Assembly: GCA_937951615.1 (NCBI GenBank)
Contig: CALFBH010000048.1
Coordinates: 1-45,824, forward strand
DNA from: an uncultured Saprospiraceae bacterium
Lineage (GTDB): Bacteria; Bacteroidota; Bacteroidia; Chitinophagales; Saprospiraceae
Length of the DNA: 45,824 nt
Direction of reading: 5' to 3'
In this document: piece after piece, positions 1 to 6,767 of the stretch
Layout: the number at the start of each line of letters is the position of its first letter
Numbering within the stretch: the first letter of the stretch is position 1
The notes under the pieces: generated by a model
Database searches by the model: none
The model's input: the letters and a program-made list of their open reading frames with translations, nothing else
Told to the model about the DNA's origin: nothing
Position numbers and translations under genes: made by a program

Positions 1-14
1 TTCCAACTAACGTT

Positions 15-1379
15 CTATAAATGACTGACATTCAAGCCCAGTTCGCTGTCAGTAATTTTTAGTTTTGCGATATTTTTTTTCATCTTCTGGAGTATTTTAG
101 CTCTTTTCTGATCTCTGAACAAATAGGGTTCTGGTGGAGAATAAGGTACTTTTTGCACGACCATTTTCCAAATAATGACTGCTAATTTTCTTGCTGTAGC
201 TGTAATGGCAGCCACTCTTCCTTTTCGATAGGCTATGCGTCGGAAGAATTCGCCCAAGTGTGAATCCTTCAAGTTACCTAATACATTTGCAGCAGCACGT
301 AAAGCCGTTTTTAGTCTAGAACTTCCTTTACCAATACGTGAACTCAAATATTTGCCCCCAGATATTTTATTATTGGGAGATAATCTCAACCAAGAACAGA
401 AATGTTTAGCACTTGGAAATTTTTTGAACCCTTCTGGACCAATCTCACTCATCAAAGCTAAAACTGTCCGGTCAGATACTCCTTCTATGCTCATTAAATC
501 TACACCTCCAAAATATTGATATGCCAATTGATTTAAGTCCATATTCTTACAAGCATTTTTATTGCTTTTCTTATAGGCTTTCTTAGGCGCTATATATTCT
601 TGCTTTTCTATATGAACTTTGAAATGATTATCTAAAAATACTTTTATCTGTTTATCACACTCTTTGATTTTTTGTCTTATAAACTGATACAATTCAAATT
701 CTTGTTTGAGCCCAAATAAATATTCATTACGATGATTAAAGTTCAGCGCTTTAGCGATTTCTTCAGGAGTCCGCCGACAATTCCGATGGACAAGTAAAGA
801 TAAATCGGAGGCATCAGTTATACCATTACAAACAGCTTCAATAATCCGCAAGCCTGTCAGCCCTGTAATATCAGAAACCACCACATCCAACCTAAGATTC
901 AGTAAACGCAAAAACTTCTGCATCTTCTGACTTACTGATGCCCCTTGCTTTAACCAAGATGTTCTTTGTCTGGCAAAAGTCCTAAATTGCTCTGTCTGGT
1001 CATCAGGTAAAAAGCTACCACTTAATAAGCCTAAAGTGTGTAATTTTTGAATCCACTGACAATCCTGAACATCTGTTTTGCGCCCTTTAATATTCTTTGT
1101 GAATTTGCCATTGGTAAGGATAACTTCAAAACCTTTGGATTGTAAAACGAAAAATAAATTCTGCCAATACGTCCCTGTACTCTCCATCGCTACAGTACTA
1201 ATATTATTATCTGATAACCACTGAACCAGTTGTTCATTGTCTTCTGCAAAGACACCAAATTCTTTAACATTTTCAAGCTGTTGATCTATCGCTACAAAAT
1301 GTGATTTACTACCAATATCAATACCCGCAGCAGCAGGATTGACGATTTCCATGTTCAACATTTTTTTTCTACGTCCCAT
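15..1379 (-). CDS. IS110-family transposase (DEDD recombinase)
   Basis: 454-aa transposase of the IS110 family. These enzymes move an insertion sequence by cutting and joining DNA at a target chosen by an element-encoded bridge RNA. The N-terminal RuvC-like domain keeps the DEDD residues: Asp21 in GIDIGS, Glu66 in MESTGTYW, Asp103 and Asp106 in GRKTDVQD. The C-terminal Transposase_20 part shows the helix-hairpin-helix-like stretch MSIEGVSDRTVLALMSEIG, then FCSWLRLSPNN and an ISGGK motif, where the family has its catalytic serine. Length is close to the usual 330-460 aa and the frame is intact, so it may be active. Met7 and Met10 are alternative starts. The stop lies 14 bases from the window edge, so the right end of the element is missing. 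The choice between the IS110 and IS1111 subgroups cannot be made here. Confidence 0.93.
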   Translation of the reverse strand: MGRRKKMLNMEIVNPAAAGIDIGSKSHFVAIDQQLENVKEFGVFAEDNEQLVQWLSDNNISTVAMESTGTYWQNLFFVLQSKGFEVILTNGKFTKNIKGRKTDVQDCQWIQKLHTLGLLSGSFLPDDQTEQFRTFARQRTSWLKQGASVSQKMQKFLRLLNLRLDVVVSDITGLTGLRIIEAVCNGITDASDLSLLVHRNCRRTPEEIAKALNFNHRNEYLFGLKQEFELYQFIRQKIKECDKQIKVFLDNHFKVHIEKQEYIAPKKAYKKSNKNACKNMDLNQLAYQYFGGVDLMSIEGVSDRTVLALMSEIGPEGFKKFPSAKHFCSWLRLSPNNKISGGKYLSSRIGKGSSRLKTALRAAANVLGNLKDSHLGEFFRRIAYRKGRVAAITATARKLAVIIWKMVVQKVPYSPPEPYLFRDQKRAKILQKMKKNIAKLKITDSELGLNVSHL

Positions 1380-1650
1380 AATTTAATACATTTAAATATT
1401 AGAAAATGGCCCTAAGGAAATGTATTCTGAATAAGAAATTTTTCCAATCGGGGTATCCAAAAAACTGAATCCGCCACTTAAATTTTTCACAAGCCTCCAA
1501 ATTGCTTTTAGAGACTTTTTACATTCCAACCAGGATTGCGCTCGGGTTTAAAAACACCACTTCAAAAATCGGTCTTGCAAAGGGCACTCCATTAAAGATA
1601 CGAAGAACCCGTTAGCTTAAAAAAATTCAATTCTTTTCATGAGGGATTGC
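1380..1650 (-). ncRNA. Candidate bridge-RNA region of the IS110 element
   Basis: There is no open frame of note between the transposase start and the attC-like hairpin. In the IS110 subgroup the bridge RNA is encoded in the non-coding stretch 5' of the transposase, and this stretch is long enough. The only local structure I picked out by eye is a weak CGGGTT/AACCCG pairing (1543-1548 with 1606-1611). I could not identify target-binding or donor-binding loops. If the element belongs to the IS1111 subgroup, the RNA would instead lie at the other end, outside the window. Confidence 0.22.
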
Positions 1651-1717
1651 ATATAACGGTCTCGTGTATGCGCAGTCACCCCGCATAGGAGTGATTGACG
1701 CATACAAAATGTTGTCC
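1651..1717 (-). repeat. attC-like imperfect hairpin (possible integron-cassette recombination site)
   Basis: A 67-base imperfect palindrome begins 7 bases after the stop codon of the gene at 1725-2072. Outer arms ATAAC (1653-1657) and GTTGT (1711-1715) pair with one wobble. After an asymmetric unpaired spacer comes a perfect 8-bp stem, TGTATGCG (1665-1672) with CGCATACA (1699-1706), and then AGTCAC (1674-1679) with GTGATT (1691-1696) around a central loop. Paired R-like boxes, spacer, L-like boxes and a variable centre at the 3' end of a small gene are the plan of an attC site. The R boxes do not match RYYYAAC/GTTRRRY exactly, and no integrase is visible. It could instead be a Bacteroidota intergenic palindrome or a terminator-like structure. 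Confidence 0.4.
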
Positions 1718-1724
1718 TTAGTTT

Positions 1725-2072
1725 TTATTTTTTAGTACAAAATAAAGAATCATTTTTAGGTACTACAATACTGGAATTTATAGAACTACTCATATTACAA
1801 TTTAAAATAGACTGAATTTCTACATTTAGAGACGTATCTGAAACAGCTACAAATTCGGTATCTATTTGGTGTGAAATATTATTCAAGGAAAAATCTTGGG
1901 ATGAAAGACTGGCATTAAGCTTCCAGGGACACATTGGACCTTTTATGCCTGCAATCCACAAAAATATTCTCTTGACATATTGATCAAATATGATTTTCCA
2001 CCAATTATATATATTTAGTGTCCAATTTGAAATTCTTTCCCAAATAGGCTTTCTGTCTTTTAACTCAATCAT
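1725..2072 (-). CDS. Hypothetical protein, 115 aa
   Basis: Not recognised. The N-terminal 45 residues are rich in Trp, Ile, Tyr and Lys (WERISNWTLNIYNWWKIIF), suggesting an amphipathic or membrane-apposed helix rather than a clear membrane span. The C-terminal half is polar and Ser/Asn-rich with Cys residues in SILNCNMSSS and near the end. No signal peptide is seen. It starts 12 bases after the stop of the 84-aa gene on the same strand, so the two are probably co-transcribed and translated together. Directly after its stop comes the attC-like hairpin, which suggests a mobile cassette. Existence is supported by clean packing between neighbours, not by homology. Confidence 0.55.
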   Translation of the reverse strand: MIELKDRKPIWERISNWTLNIYNWWKIIFDQYVKRIFLWIAGIKGPMCPWKLNASLSSQDFSLNNISHQIDTEFVAVSDTSLNVEIQSILNCNMSSSINSSIVVPKNDSLFCTKK

Positions 2073-2084
2073 TTTCTTTGCAAT

Positions 2085-2339
2085 TTAAAATTCCTTCAAG
2101 GCACCTTGAACTGAATTTATCAAACTTATCAAATCAGTCTGTCTAAATGCATATGAACTCGAAGGAGTAGTGTCTCCTCTTTGAATCTCAAGCTCATATA
2201 TCTTTGCAGCGTGTTCTAAATAAGAACATACTATTGCTGCTGTAGCTTGGTTAACTAATAAAGCTCCTTGGTCGTCTCGACTCATTTGTGTACTTCCAAT
2301 TTGTGGAAGAGTAAATTGAAGTTTGTTTTGATGATTCAT
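2085..2339 (-). CDS. Hypothetical protein, 84 aa
   Basis: Not recognised. A small soluble-looking protein, probably helical from about residue 28 (NQATAAIVCSYLEHAAKIYELEIQRGD), with no signal peptide or membrane segment. It is the first gene of a likely two-gene unit with the 115-aa gene 12 bases downstream. About 140 bases upstream is a good Bacteroidota promoter match, and a perfect 22-bp palindrome sits in the predicted leader. Toxin-antitoxin-like pairs and integron cassette genes have this size and spacing, but nothing in the sequence assigns such a role. Confidence 0.6.
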   Translation of the reverse strand: MNHQNKLQFTLPQIGSTQMSRDDQGALLVNQATAAIVCSYLEHAAKIYELEIQRGDTTPSSSYAFRQTDLISLINSVQGALKEF

Positions 2340-2415
2340 AATGTTATTTTTAAGTTTTGAAAAAATGATTAAACACTTCGCTTTCTAAATTTTTGCTAAT
2401 TGAGGACAACGTTGG

Positions 2416-2437
2416 ATATACGCCATATGGCGTATAT
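2416..2437. repeat. Perfect 22-bp palindrome in the leader of the small-gene pair
   Basis: The 11 bases ATATACGCCAT are followed at once by their exact reverse complement. It lies 77 bases upstream of the 84-aa start and about 40 bases downstream of the predicted -7 box. It could be an operator for a dimeric regulator or a hairpin in the mRNA leader. GGACAAC just to its left also occurs on the opposite strand at the edge of the attC-like hairpin. Confidence 0.5.
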
Positions 2438-2476
2438 ATTTCTTCTAGCTAACAGCCAGCATATTTTCTAATAATA

Positions 2477-2509
2477 CAAACATACCTTTGAAGGCACAAC
2501 AAAATCAAA
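2477..2509 (-). promoter_or_regulatory. Predicted Bacteroidota promoter for the 84-aa/115-aa gene pair
   Basis: On the minus strand, TTTG (2509-2506) is followed after 21 bases by TATGTTTG (2484-2477), matching the -33/-7 consensus TTTG and TAnnTTTG. It would give a leader of about 130 bases containing the 22-bp palindrome. Confidence 0.4.
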
Positions 2510-2528
2510 AATACACAAAAAAAACAAC

Positions 2529-4145
2529 CTAAGCCAACTGCAACTCAGGCGATTGCAAAATAGCATTAAACAAGACCAACAAACGAAGCTCAATAACACC
2601 AGCATCGCCCGTATTGATATAATCTACCCAGACACCCGTCCAGTATATATCCGGGAAACCATCTAATAGAAAATTTTTGAGTCCTGCACGTCGGTCGGCA
2701 TCTGCACCTGCCGGAAACAGGTCATCGGTCAATTCCTGAATCAGTACATTCGGGTCGGCAGCGTTGGAAATATTATTAGTGTCAGAAACCCAGCTTACAG
2801 GGTCTATTTTTAGAATGGTTCCATCGGATAATTCTATGCCATTCAGATGAATAAAATAGGCGAAAATGTAGCGATTCACAATAGAAGTCGAACTCATCCA
2901 GTTGCGATTAAAATCAGGACTCTGATGATAAGCCGACCAGCCTGCAACTTCTGGCGGATTGAATAATTCCATTTGGCAGTTTCTTCCAAAAGCATTAAAA
3001 TATGCGCCGACCAGATAATAATCGTCCGTTTGGGTAATCATGTCGGGCATTGTCCAGCCAAAATAACGAGCAATGCCGATGGTGAGGTCGATAGGCGACT
3101 TGATGATAGAACCTGCAATATTATTACCATCCACTAGGTCATCCTCATCATAAAAATGCTGGCTGTTGAGTAATTGCTGGATGACGGGGAGCAATTCGTA
3201 ATTATTCGTCCTGAAAGTCTGCGCTAAGGGCTGAATAATGTCCTGCTCTACATCGGCATCTATTTTATAAAAAGTAAAAAAGCGATATAGCTTACGCACA
3301 ATATGTTCGGCAGTTGCATCCTGCTCGAAAATCATATCTATCATCGCTTCAAGTTCGGACTGAATATCTGCTACATTTGTGCCGCCAGTCAGCGTTGTAT
3401 TTTGAAATTTACTGCTAAATGTTTTGTTCGACTGATCGTGAAAAATGGGGAGAATTGTGGTCGTAAAGAGTCCGGTACTTGGGTCAGTATTGAATTGATT
3501 GGTATCAATAATGTGTCCAGTCAGGACGCTGGCTGCTGTCACCACATCGTCTTCCGTGTAGGTGGTATAATCGCCAATCCCAATCTGCGGACCTTTCCCA
3601 ATCGTGTATAATTCCAGCAGTTCGCGCCCTAGATTTTCATTAGGTTGACCAGCGATATTGGTATAATTATCCAGAAAAACTGACATGCAAATATCGGTAC
3701 ATATTTTTTTGACCAATTCCTTGAAATTACCCAAAGCATATATGCGAAACAAGGCATTTTGCTGGTACAGCAACATAGAATAAGGCACCTTGTCGTCCTT
3801 GGTCGTAAAATGCGAATGAAGAAACATGACCATCTTTTCGATAATCGTTTCTGCACGAAGCATCTCTCCAGTCCACCAGCCACGTAAGTATTCCCGATAC
3901 ACAAAATCTTCGGACACAAAAGCCGGATCTAGTATATCCACCACCCAAGAATTGCCAGTAAGTGGATTGATAGGCGGAGCAGGTGCGACGGTGGGGATTT
4001 GCAGGAGTTGCTGCACAGCATCTCCAACTGAAAGCCCTGTCAAAGCATCAATTTGTGAACGAGTCGGGCCGAAGGTGCTGCGTCGAAGCAAATGGGCAGC
4101 CTGACTTCGGGTAAGGGGCGTCGTTTTAGGCGCGAGAGAAGGCAT
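2529..4145 (-). CDS. DUF1800 family protein
   Basis: 538-aa member of the DUF1800 family, widespread in Bacteroidota and Planctomycetota, whose biochemical function is unknown; it is commonly found beside a DUF1501 gene. Family marks are the start LTRSQAAHLLRRSTFGPT, the central NENLGRELLELYTIG and the later FNPPEVAGWSAYHQSPDFN. The frame extends upstream to 4262, but those 39 codons read through an inverted repeat and give Cys/Asn-rich nonsense, so I chose the ATG at 4145 (MPSLAPKT). No signal peptide is evident at that start, though relatives are often exported. No DUF1501 gene is present in the window, so the partner is lost or elsewhere. The gene ends 190 bases upstream of the 84-aa gene on the same strand. 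Confidence 0.9.
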   Translation of the reverse strand: MPSLAPKTTPLTRSQAAHLLRRSTFGPTRSQIDALTGLSVGDAVQQLLQIPTVAPAPPINPLTGNSWVVDILDPAFVSEDFVYREYLRGWWTGEMLRAETIIEKMVMFLHSHFTTKDDKVPYSMLLYQQNALFRIYALGNFKELVKKICTDICMSVFLDNYTNIAGQPNENLGRELLELYTIGKGPQIGIGDYTTYTEDDVVTAASVLTGHIIDTNQFNTDPSTGLFTTTILPIFHDQSNKTFSSKFQNTTLTGGTNVADIQSELEAMIDMIFEQDATAEHIVRKLYRFFTFYKIDADVEQDIIQPLAQTFRTNNYELLPVIQQLLNSQHFYDEDDLVDGNNIAGSIIKSPIDLTIGIARYFGWTMPDMITQTDDYYLVGAYFNAFGRNCQMELFNPPEVAGWSAYHQSPDFNRNWMSSTSIVNRYIFAYFIHLNGIELSDGTILKIDPVSWVSDTNNISNAADPNVLIQELTDDLFPAGADADRRAGLKNFLLDGFPDIYWTGVWVDYINTGDAGVIELRLLVLFNAILQSPELQLA

Positions 4146-4158
4146 AGTTTTATAATTG

Positions 4159-4252
4159 TAAAATTGTGTGATTGTAGGATTGTTGAGGGTGCATTTTGCA
4201 TAGCAAAATGCCGTAAAACACAGTTTTGCAATTTCACAATCATACAATTTTA
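4159..4252. repeat. Nested inverted repeat upstream of the DUF1800 gene
   Basis: Outer arms TAAAATTGTGTGATTG (4159-4174) and its near-complement (4237-4252, one mismatch) enclose a perfect 9-bp hairpin, GCATTTTGC (4191-4199), loop ATA, GCAAAATGC (4203-4211). It starts 14 bases upstream of the chosen DUF1800 start codon. It looks like a small intergenic palindromic element, possibly a miniature mobile element, lying in that gene's leader or promoter. I saw no clear promoter in 4146-4515 for either divergent gene. Confidence 0.6.
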
Positions 4253-4356
4253 TATGACACAAGTTTTTTCAAAACCTGAAATGACTCATGTTTATTTGTA
4301 TAGGTTTAGATAGGCAGACAAATTATACTTAATTTCTATGAAAAGCAAATGTTTTT

Positions 4357-4444
4357 AATTACGAATTACGAATGGATTAATTACGAATGCCGGAGTGAAC
4401 TAGGTTTGCCACATTCGTAATTCGTAATTATATGATTCGTAATT
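4357..4444. repeat. Inverted repeat built from TACGAATT units
   Basis: A perfect 18-bp inverted repeat (4357-4374 with 4412-4429) is composed of AATTACGAATTACGAATG. Further shorter copies lie inside (AATTACGAATG, 4379-4389) and just outside (ATTCGTAATT, 4435-4444), so several alternative foldings exist. It lies between the divergent DUF1800 and 691-aa genes. No coding potential. Confidence 0.7.
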
Positions 4445-4515
4445 AATTATTTTGTAATTAAACAAGGTGACTTTTATGATTTCTACGGGATATAATAAAA
4501 AAAACATATTCCATT

Positions 4516-6591
4516 ATGAAAAACAATCGTCTATCTTTATTTGCTATGTTGCTTGGTATTTTATTGCTGAGTCCTTCCTGTGGTATTATGAAAAATGTTG
4601 AAGACATTACAGATAATGCGAATCAGATTTTAGAAGAATTGGCTGACTTGAGTCGTACCGTCAATTCTGCTGTAGAAAGTGGAGAACTAGAAGATCGAGT
4701 TGGTCAGCTAATTGACGACCGAATTGATAAATTGAGTGAAACACTGGGAGAAATCATTCAGGAAAATGGTGGATTTATCTTTGATGAAGTCAATGGGACG
4801 CTGGACAATACATTCGATAATGTACGCACGCTTATTGATGACATCAAGACAGGAATTCTGGATGAATCCATTCCACAAAATATTGAATTATTGTCTAGCC
4901 AACTAGAGCGGCATACCAATAATGTAGTTGCTCATGCGGAGAACTTGATTAATCTGACTTTTGGCAATACGGCGATCATTATTTCTCAGGCAACAGATGC
5001 CGCTTTTACGCTGACGGTCTGGGGAATATTTGGTGTAGGCATGATTTTGTTTATCCTGTTTTTGATTATCTGGGGTTCGAAGATGAGCAAATTTATACGC
5101 AATGTTGTATTGGGATTAATGGCTGCATTTCTGTTGATTTGTATGTCCATATTATTTGTGCCGCCTGTGAAAGGATTGGTATTGAAATCGCTGAATGTGG
5201 GCGAAGAAATGATTGCCCGAAGTATAGCACCTAAGATCGTTGCTGCTACGCCAAATCATTTTGAATTGGGTACAAATAATCAGTTGATCCTGTTTGGGAC
5301 ACATTTGGAAAATATAGACCGCGATAGCATAGAAATTGCTTTGTACCAATCTGGCGTCAAAAAACTGAGCTTTCCTAAAAGTACCATCAAAGTCATTAGT
5401 GCAAACAAAATTGTACTCAGCGATTTTGCAGCCGGACTTAATTGGAATAAAGTCAGATACAAGCAGTTTGCTAGGGAATATAAGACAATGACTAGTAAGT
5501 CCTTACCAAGTACTTATAATGCTGCCGCCAAAAATCTGAATGTCAAAAGTATTATGGCAAAACCAGGAGTTATTCAGCAAATTAAAAAAGCAAATATGGG
5601 GCATCTAGCCGTGCAGCCGATGTCGCAGCCTGCTACTGTTGCAATTGCACAGCCTATATTGATTTCACCAGCTTTGACGGCTTCCATGAATGTACAGTTT
5701 GCGAAAGATTATGGTAAATTATTGCAAACTAAATTCAAAATATTACCAGGTGATTACGAAGTAAAAATTACGCATAAGCGTACAAAAAAAGCCCTGTCCA
5801 CAGTACAGCATATTCGCTTTGATAATCCGCCGCCGCCACCGCCGAAGCCCGATGTTTTTCCGATTAGTGTGACTTGGGCAAATGGCATACCTGTAAAAGG
5901 CAATAAAGGCAAGCTGAAAGTATTATTGGGCGTGATACACGGGGAAGAAGCAAAGAGCAATATGAAGGTAGATTTATCAGCAAATCCTACAATTACAGGA
6001 CTGCGGGGCATTGATGTTAATCGAACAGCGCTGAATAATGCAGTTAGTGTACTGCCCGTTTATTCCAGAGATTTTACACTCAAAAAATCAGGCAATCATA
6101 ACTTCTCCATATCGAGTGATGTGAGCAATAAAATTCAGGAATCCAATGAAGGGAATAATTCAAAAAATCAGACTTTGCGAGTTAGGGATTATGAATTTAA
6201 GGCAACGGTGAAATGGACAACTTTTACCTCATTGAAAGACATAGACGGCTTTACCTGTCCCGACGAAGAATACCGAATTGATATCAATACCTCAGCTACC
6301 GGACATGGAGAATGGAAAGTTGATTTTAATAAAGATGGCGCACAAGCCAATAAAAATTATTCAATCAATAAGACCAAAGTCTTCACACATCTAAAAGAAG
6401 GGAATAAAATTAACCTATTCACTTCCGGCTACGAAAAAGGGGATTGCTGGGCATCAGATGAAAATATGGGCACTGCTTCCAGAACAATTTCTATTAGAAA
6501 TAAGTCTTCAGAAACATATACAATTCAGTTGCGAGCAAAGCATTATATCGTAAGAGGAGAAGTGAAATATGAGAAAGTTTTGTTGAATTAA
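4516..6591 (+). CDS. Predicted lipoprotein/membrane protein with coiled coil, IPT/TIG-like and CARDB-like domains
   Basis: 691 aa, no overall family recognised. It starts with a lipoprotein-type signal (hydrophobic core, LLLSPSC, Cys22). Residues about 25-145 are acidic and heptad-like (DITDNANQILEELADLSR), a probable coiled coil. Two hydrophobic segments follow (about 164-187 and 195-217) with a basic link (SKMSKFIRN). Residues about 230-305 (TPNHFELGTNNQLILFGTHL) resemble an IPT/TIG beta-sandwich. After a PPPPPPKP hinge near residue 441, a segment ending in ESNEGNNSKNQTLRV resembles a CARDB domain, followed by a further beta-rich C-terminus. A cleaved lipoprotein with two later membrane spans is unusual; the first hydrophobic stretch may instead be an uncleaved anchor. 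It is convergent with the 1278-aa gene. Confidence 0.8.
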   Translation: MKNNRLSLFAMLLGILLLSPSCGIMKNVEDITDNANQILEELADLSRTVNSAVESGELEDRVGQLIDDRIDKLSETLGEIIQENGGFIFDEVNGTLDNTFDNVRTLIDDIKTGILDESIPQNIELLSSQLERHTNNVVAHAENLINLTFGNTAIIISQATDAAFTLTVWGIFGVGMILFILFLIIWGSKMSKFIRNVVLGLMAAFLLICMSILFVPPVKGLVLKSLNVGEEMIARSIAPKIVAATPNHFELGTNNQLILFGTHLENIDRDSIEIALYQSGVKKLSFPKSTIKVISANKIVLSDFAAGLNWNKVRYKQFAREYKTMTSKSLPSTYNAAAKNLNVKSIMAKPGVIQQIKKANMGHLAVQPMSQPATVAIAQPILISPALTASMNVQFAKDYGKLLQTKFKILPGDYEVKITHKRTKKALSTVQHIRFDNPPPPPPKPDVFPISVTWANGIPVKGNKGKLKVLLGVIHGEEAKSNMKVDLSANPTITGLRGIDVNRTALNNAVSVLPVYSRDFTLKKSGNHNFSISSDVSNKIQESNEGNNSKNQTLRVRDYEFKATVKWTTFTSLKDIDGFTCPDEEYRIDINTSATGHGEWKVDFNKDGAQANKNYSINKTKVFTHLKEGNKINLFTSGYEKGDCWASDENMGTASRTISIRNKSSETYTIQLRAKHYIVRGEVKYEKVLLN

Positions 6592-6599
6592 TTATTTAG

Positions 6600-6767
6600 C
6601 TGGACTTTGGACGCGGGAAGCCAGAAGCGGGAAGCGAGATATTAAATAGCTTATAATCAGTATTTTATTTTTTCTTTGAAAAAATTAATTCAAATTATTT
6701 AAGTACTGATTATCAACATTATACAGTCTCGCCTCTCGCTTCTCGCCTCTTTTTGTCCAAAGTCCAG
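6600..6767. repeat. Long imperfect inverted repeat between convergent genes (possible two-way terminator)
   Basis: CTGGACTTTGGAC (6600-6612) has an exact reverse complement at 6755-6767. Inside are a purine-rich arm (GCGGGAAGCGAGA) and a matching pyrimidine-rich arm (TCTCGCCTCTCGCTTC), and further in TAATCAGTA (6654-6662) pairs with TACTGATTA (6703-6711). The element fills the whole 176-base gap between two convergent genes, so it could stop transcription from both sides. The right end sequence, CTTTTTGTCCAAAGT plus CAG after one variable base, recurs at 14702-14719, pointing to a dispersed family. Confidence 0.65.

Larger units (their letters stand above)
1..1650 (-). mobile_element. IS110-family insertion sequence, incomplete (right end outside window)
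   Basis: Contains the transposase and about 270 bases of non-coding sequence upstream of its start codon. The family usually lacks clear terminal inverted repeats, and I found no obvious ends. The 1650 boundary is a guess, placed just before the attC-like hairpin. The other end lies left of base 1. Confidence 0.55.

Noticed and set aside
235-519. 94-codon plus-strand frame inside the transposase gene
   Set aside because: It is antisense to a well-conserved transposase and has no protein-like features.
3629-3948. Minus-strand frames of 73-96 codons inside the DUF1800 gene
   Set aside because: They overlap a conserved coding frame on the same strand and show no family motif.
4146-4262. Longer DUF1800 start at 4262
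   Set aside because: The extra 39 codons are the translation of an inverted repeat and do not form a signal peptide.
4401-4408. TAGGTTTG as a promoter for the 691-aa gene
   Set aside because: It matches the -7 box but has no TTTG at the right distance upstream and lies inside the inverted repeat.
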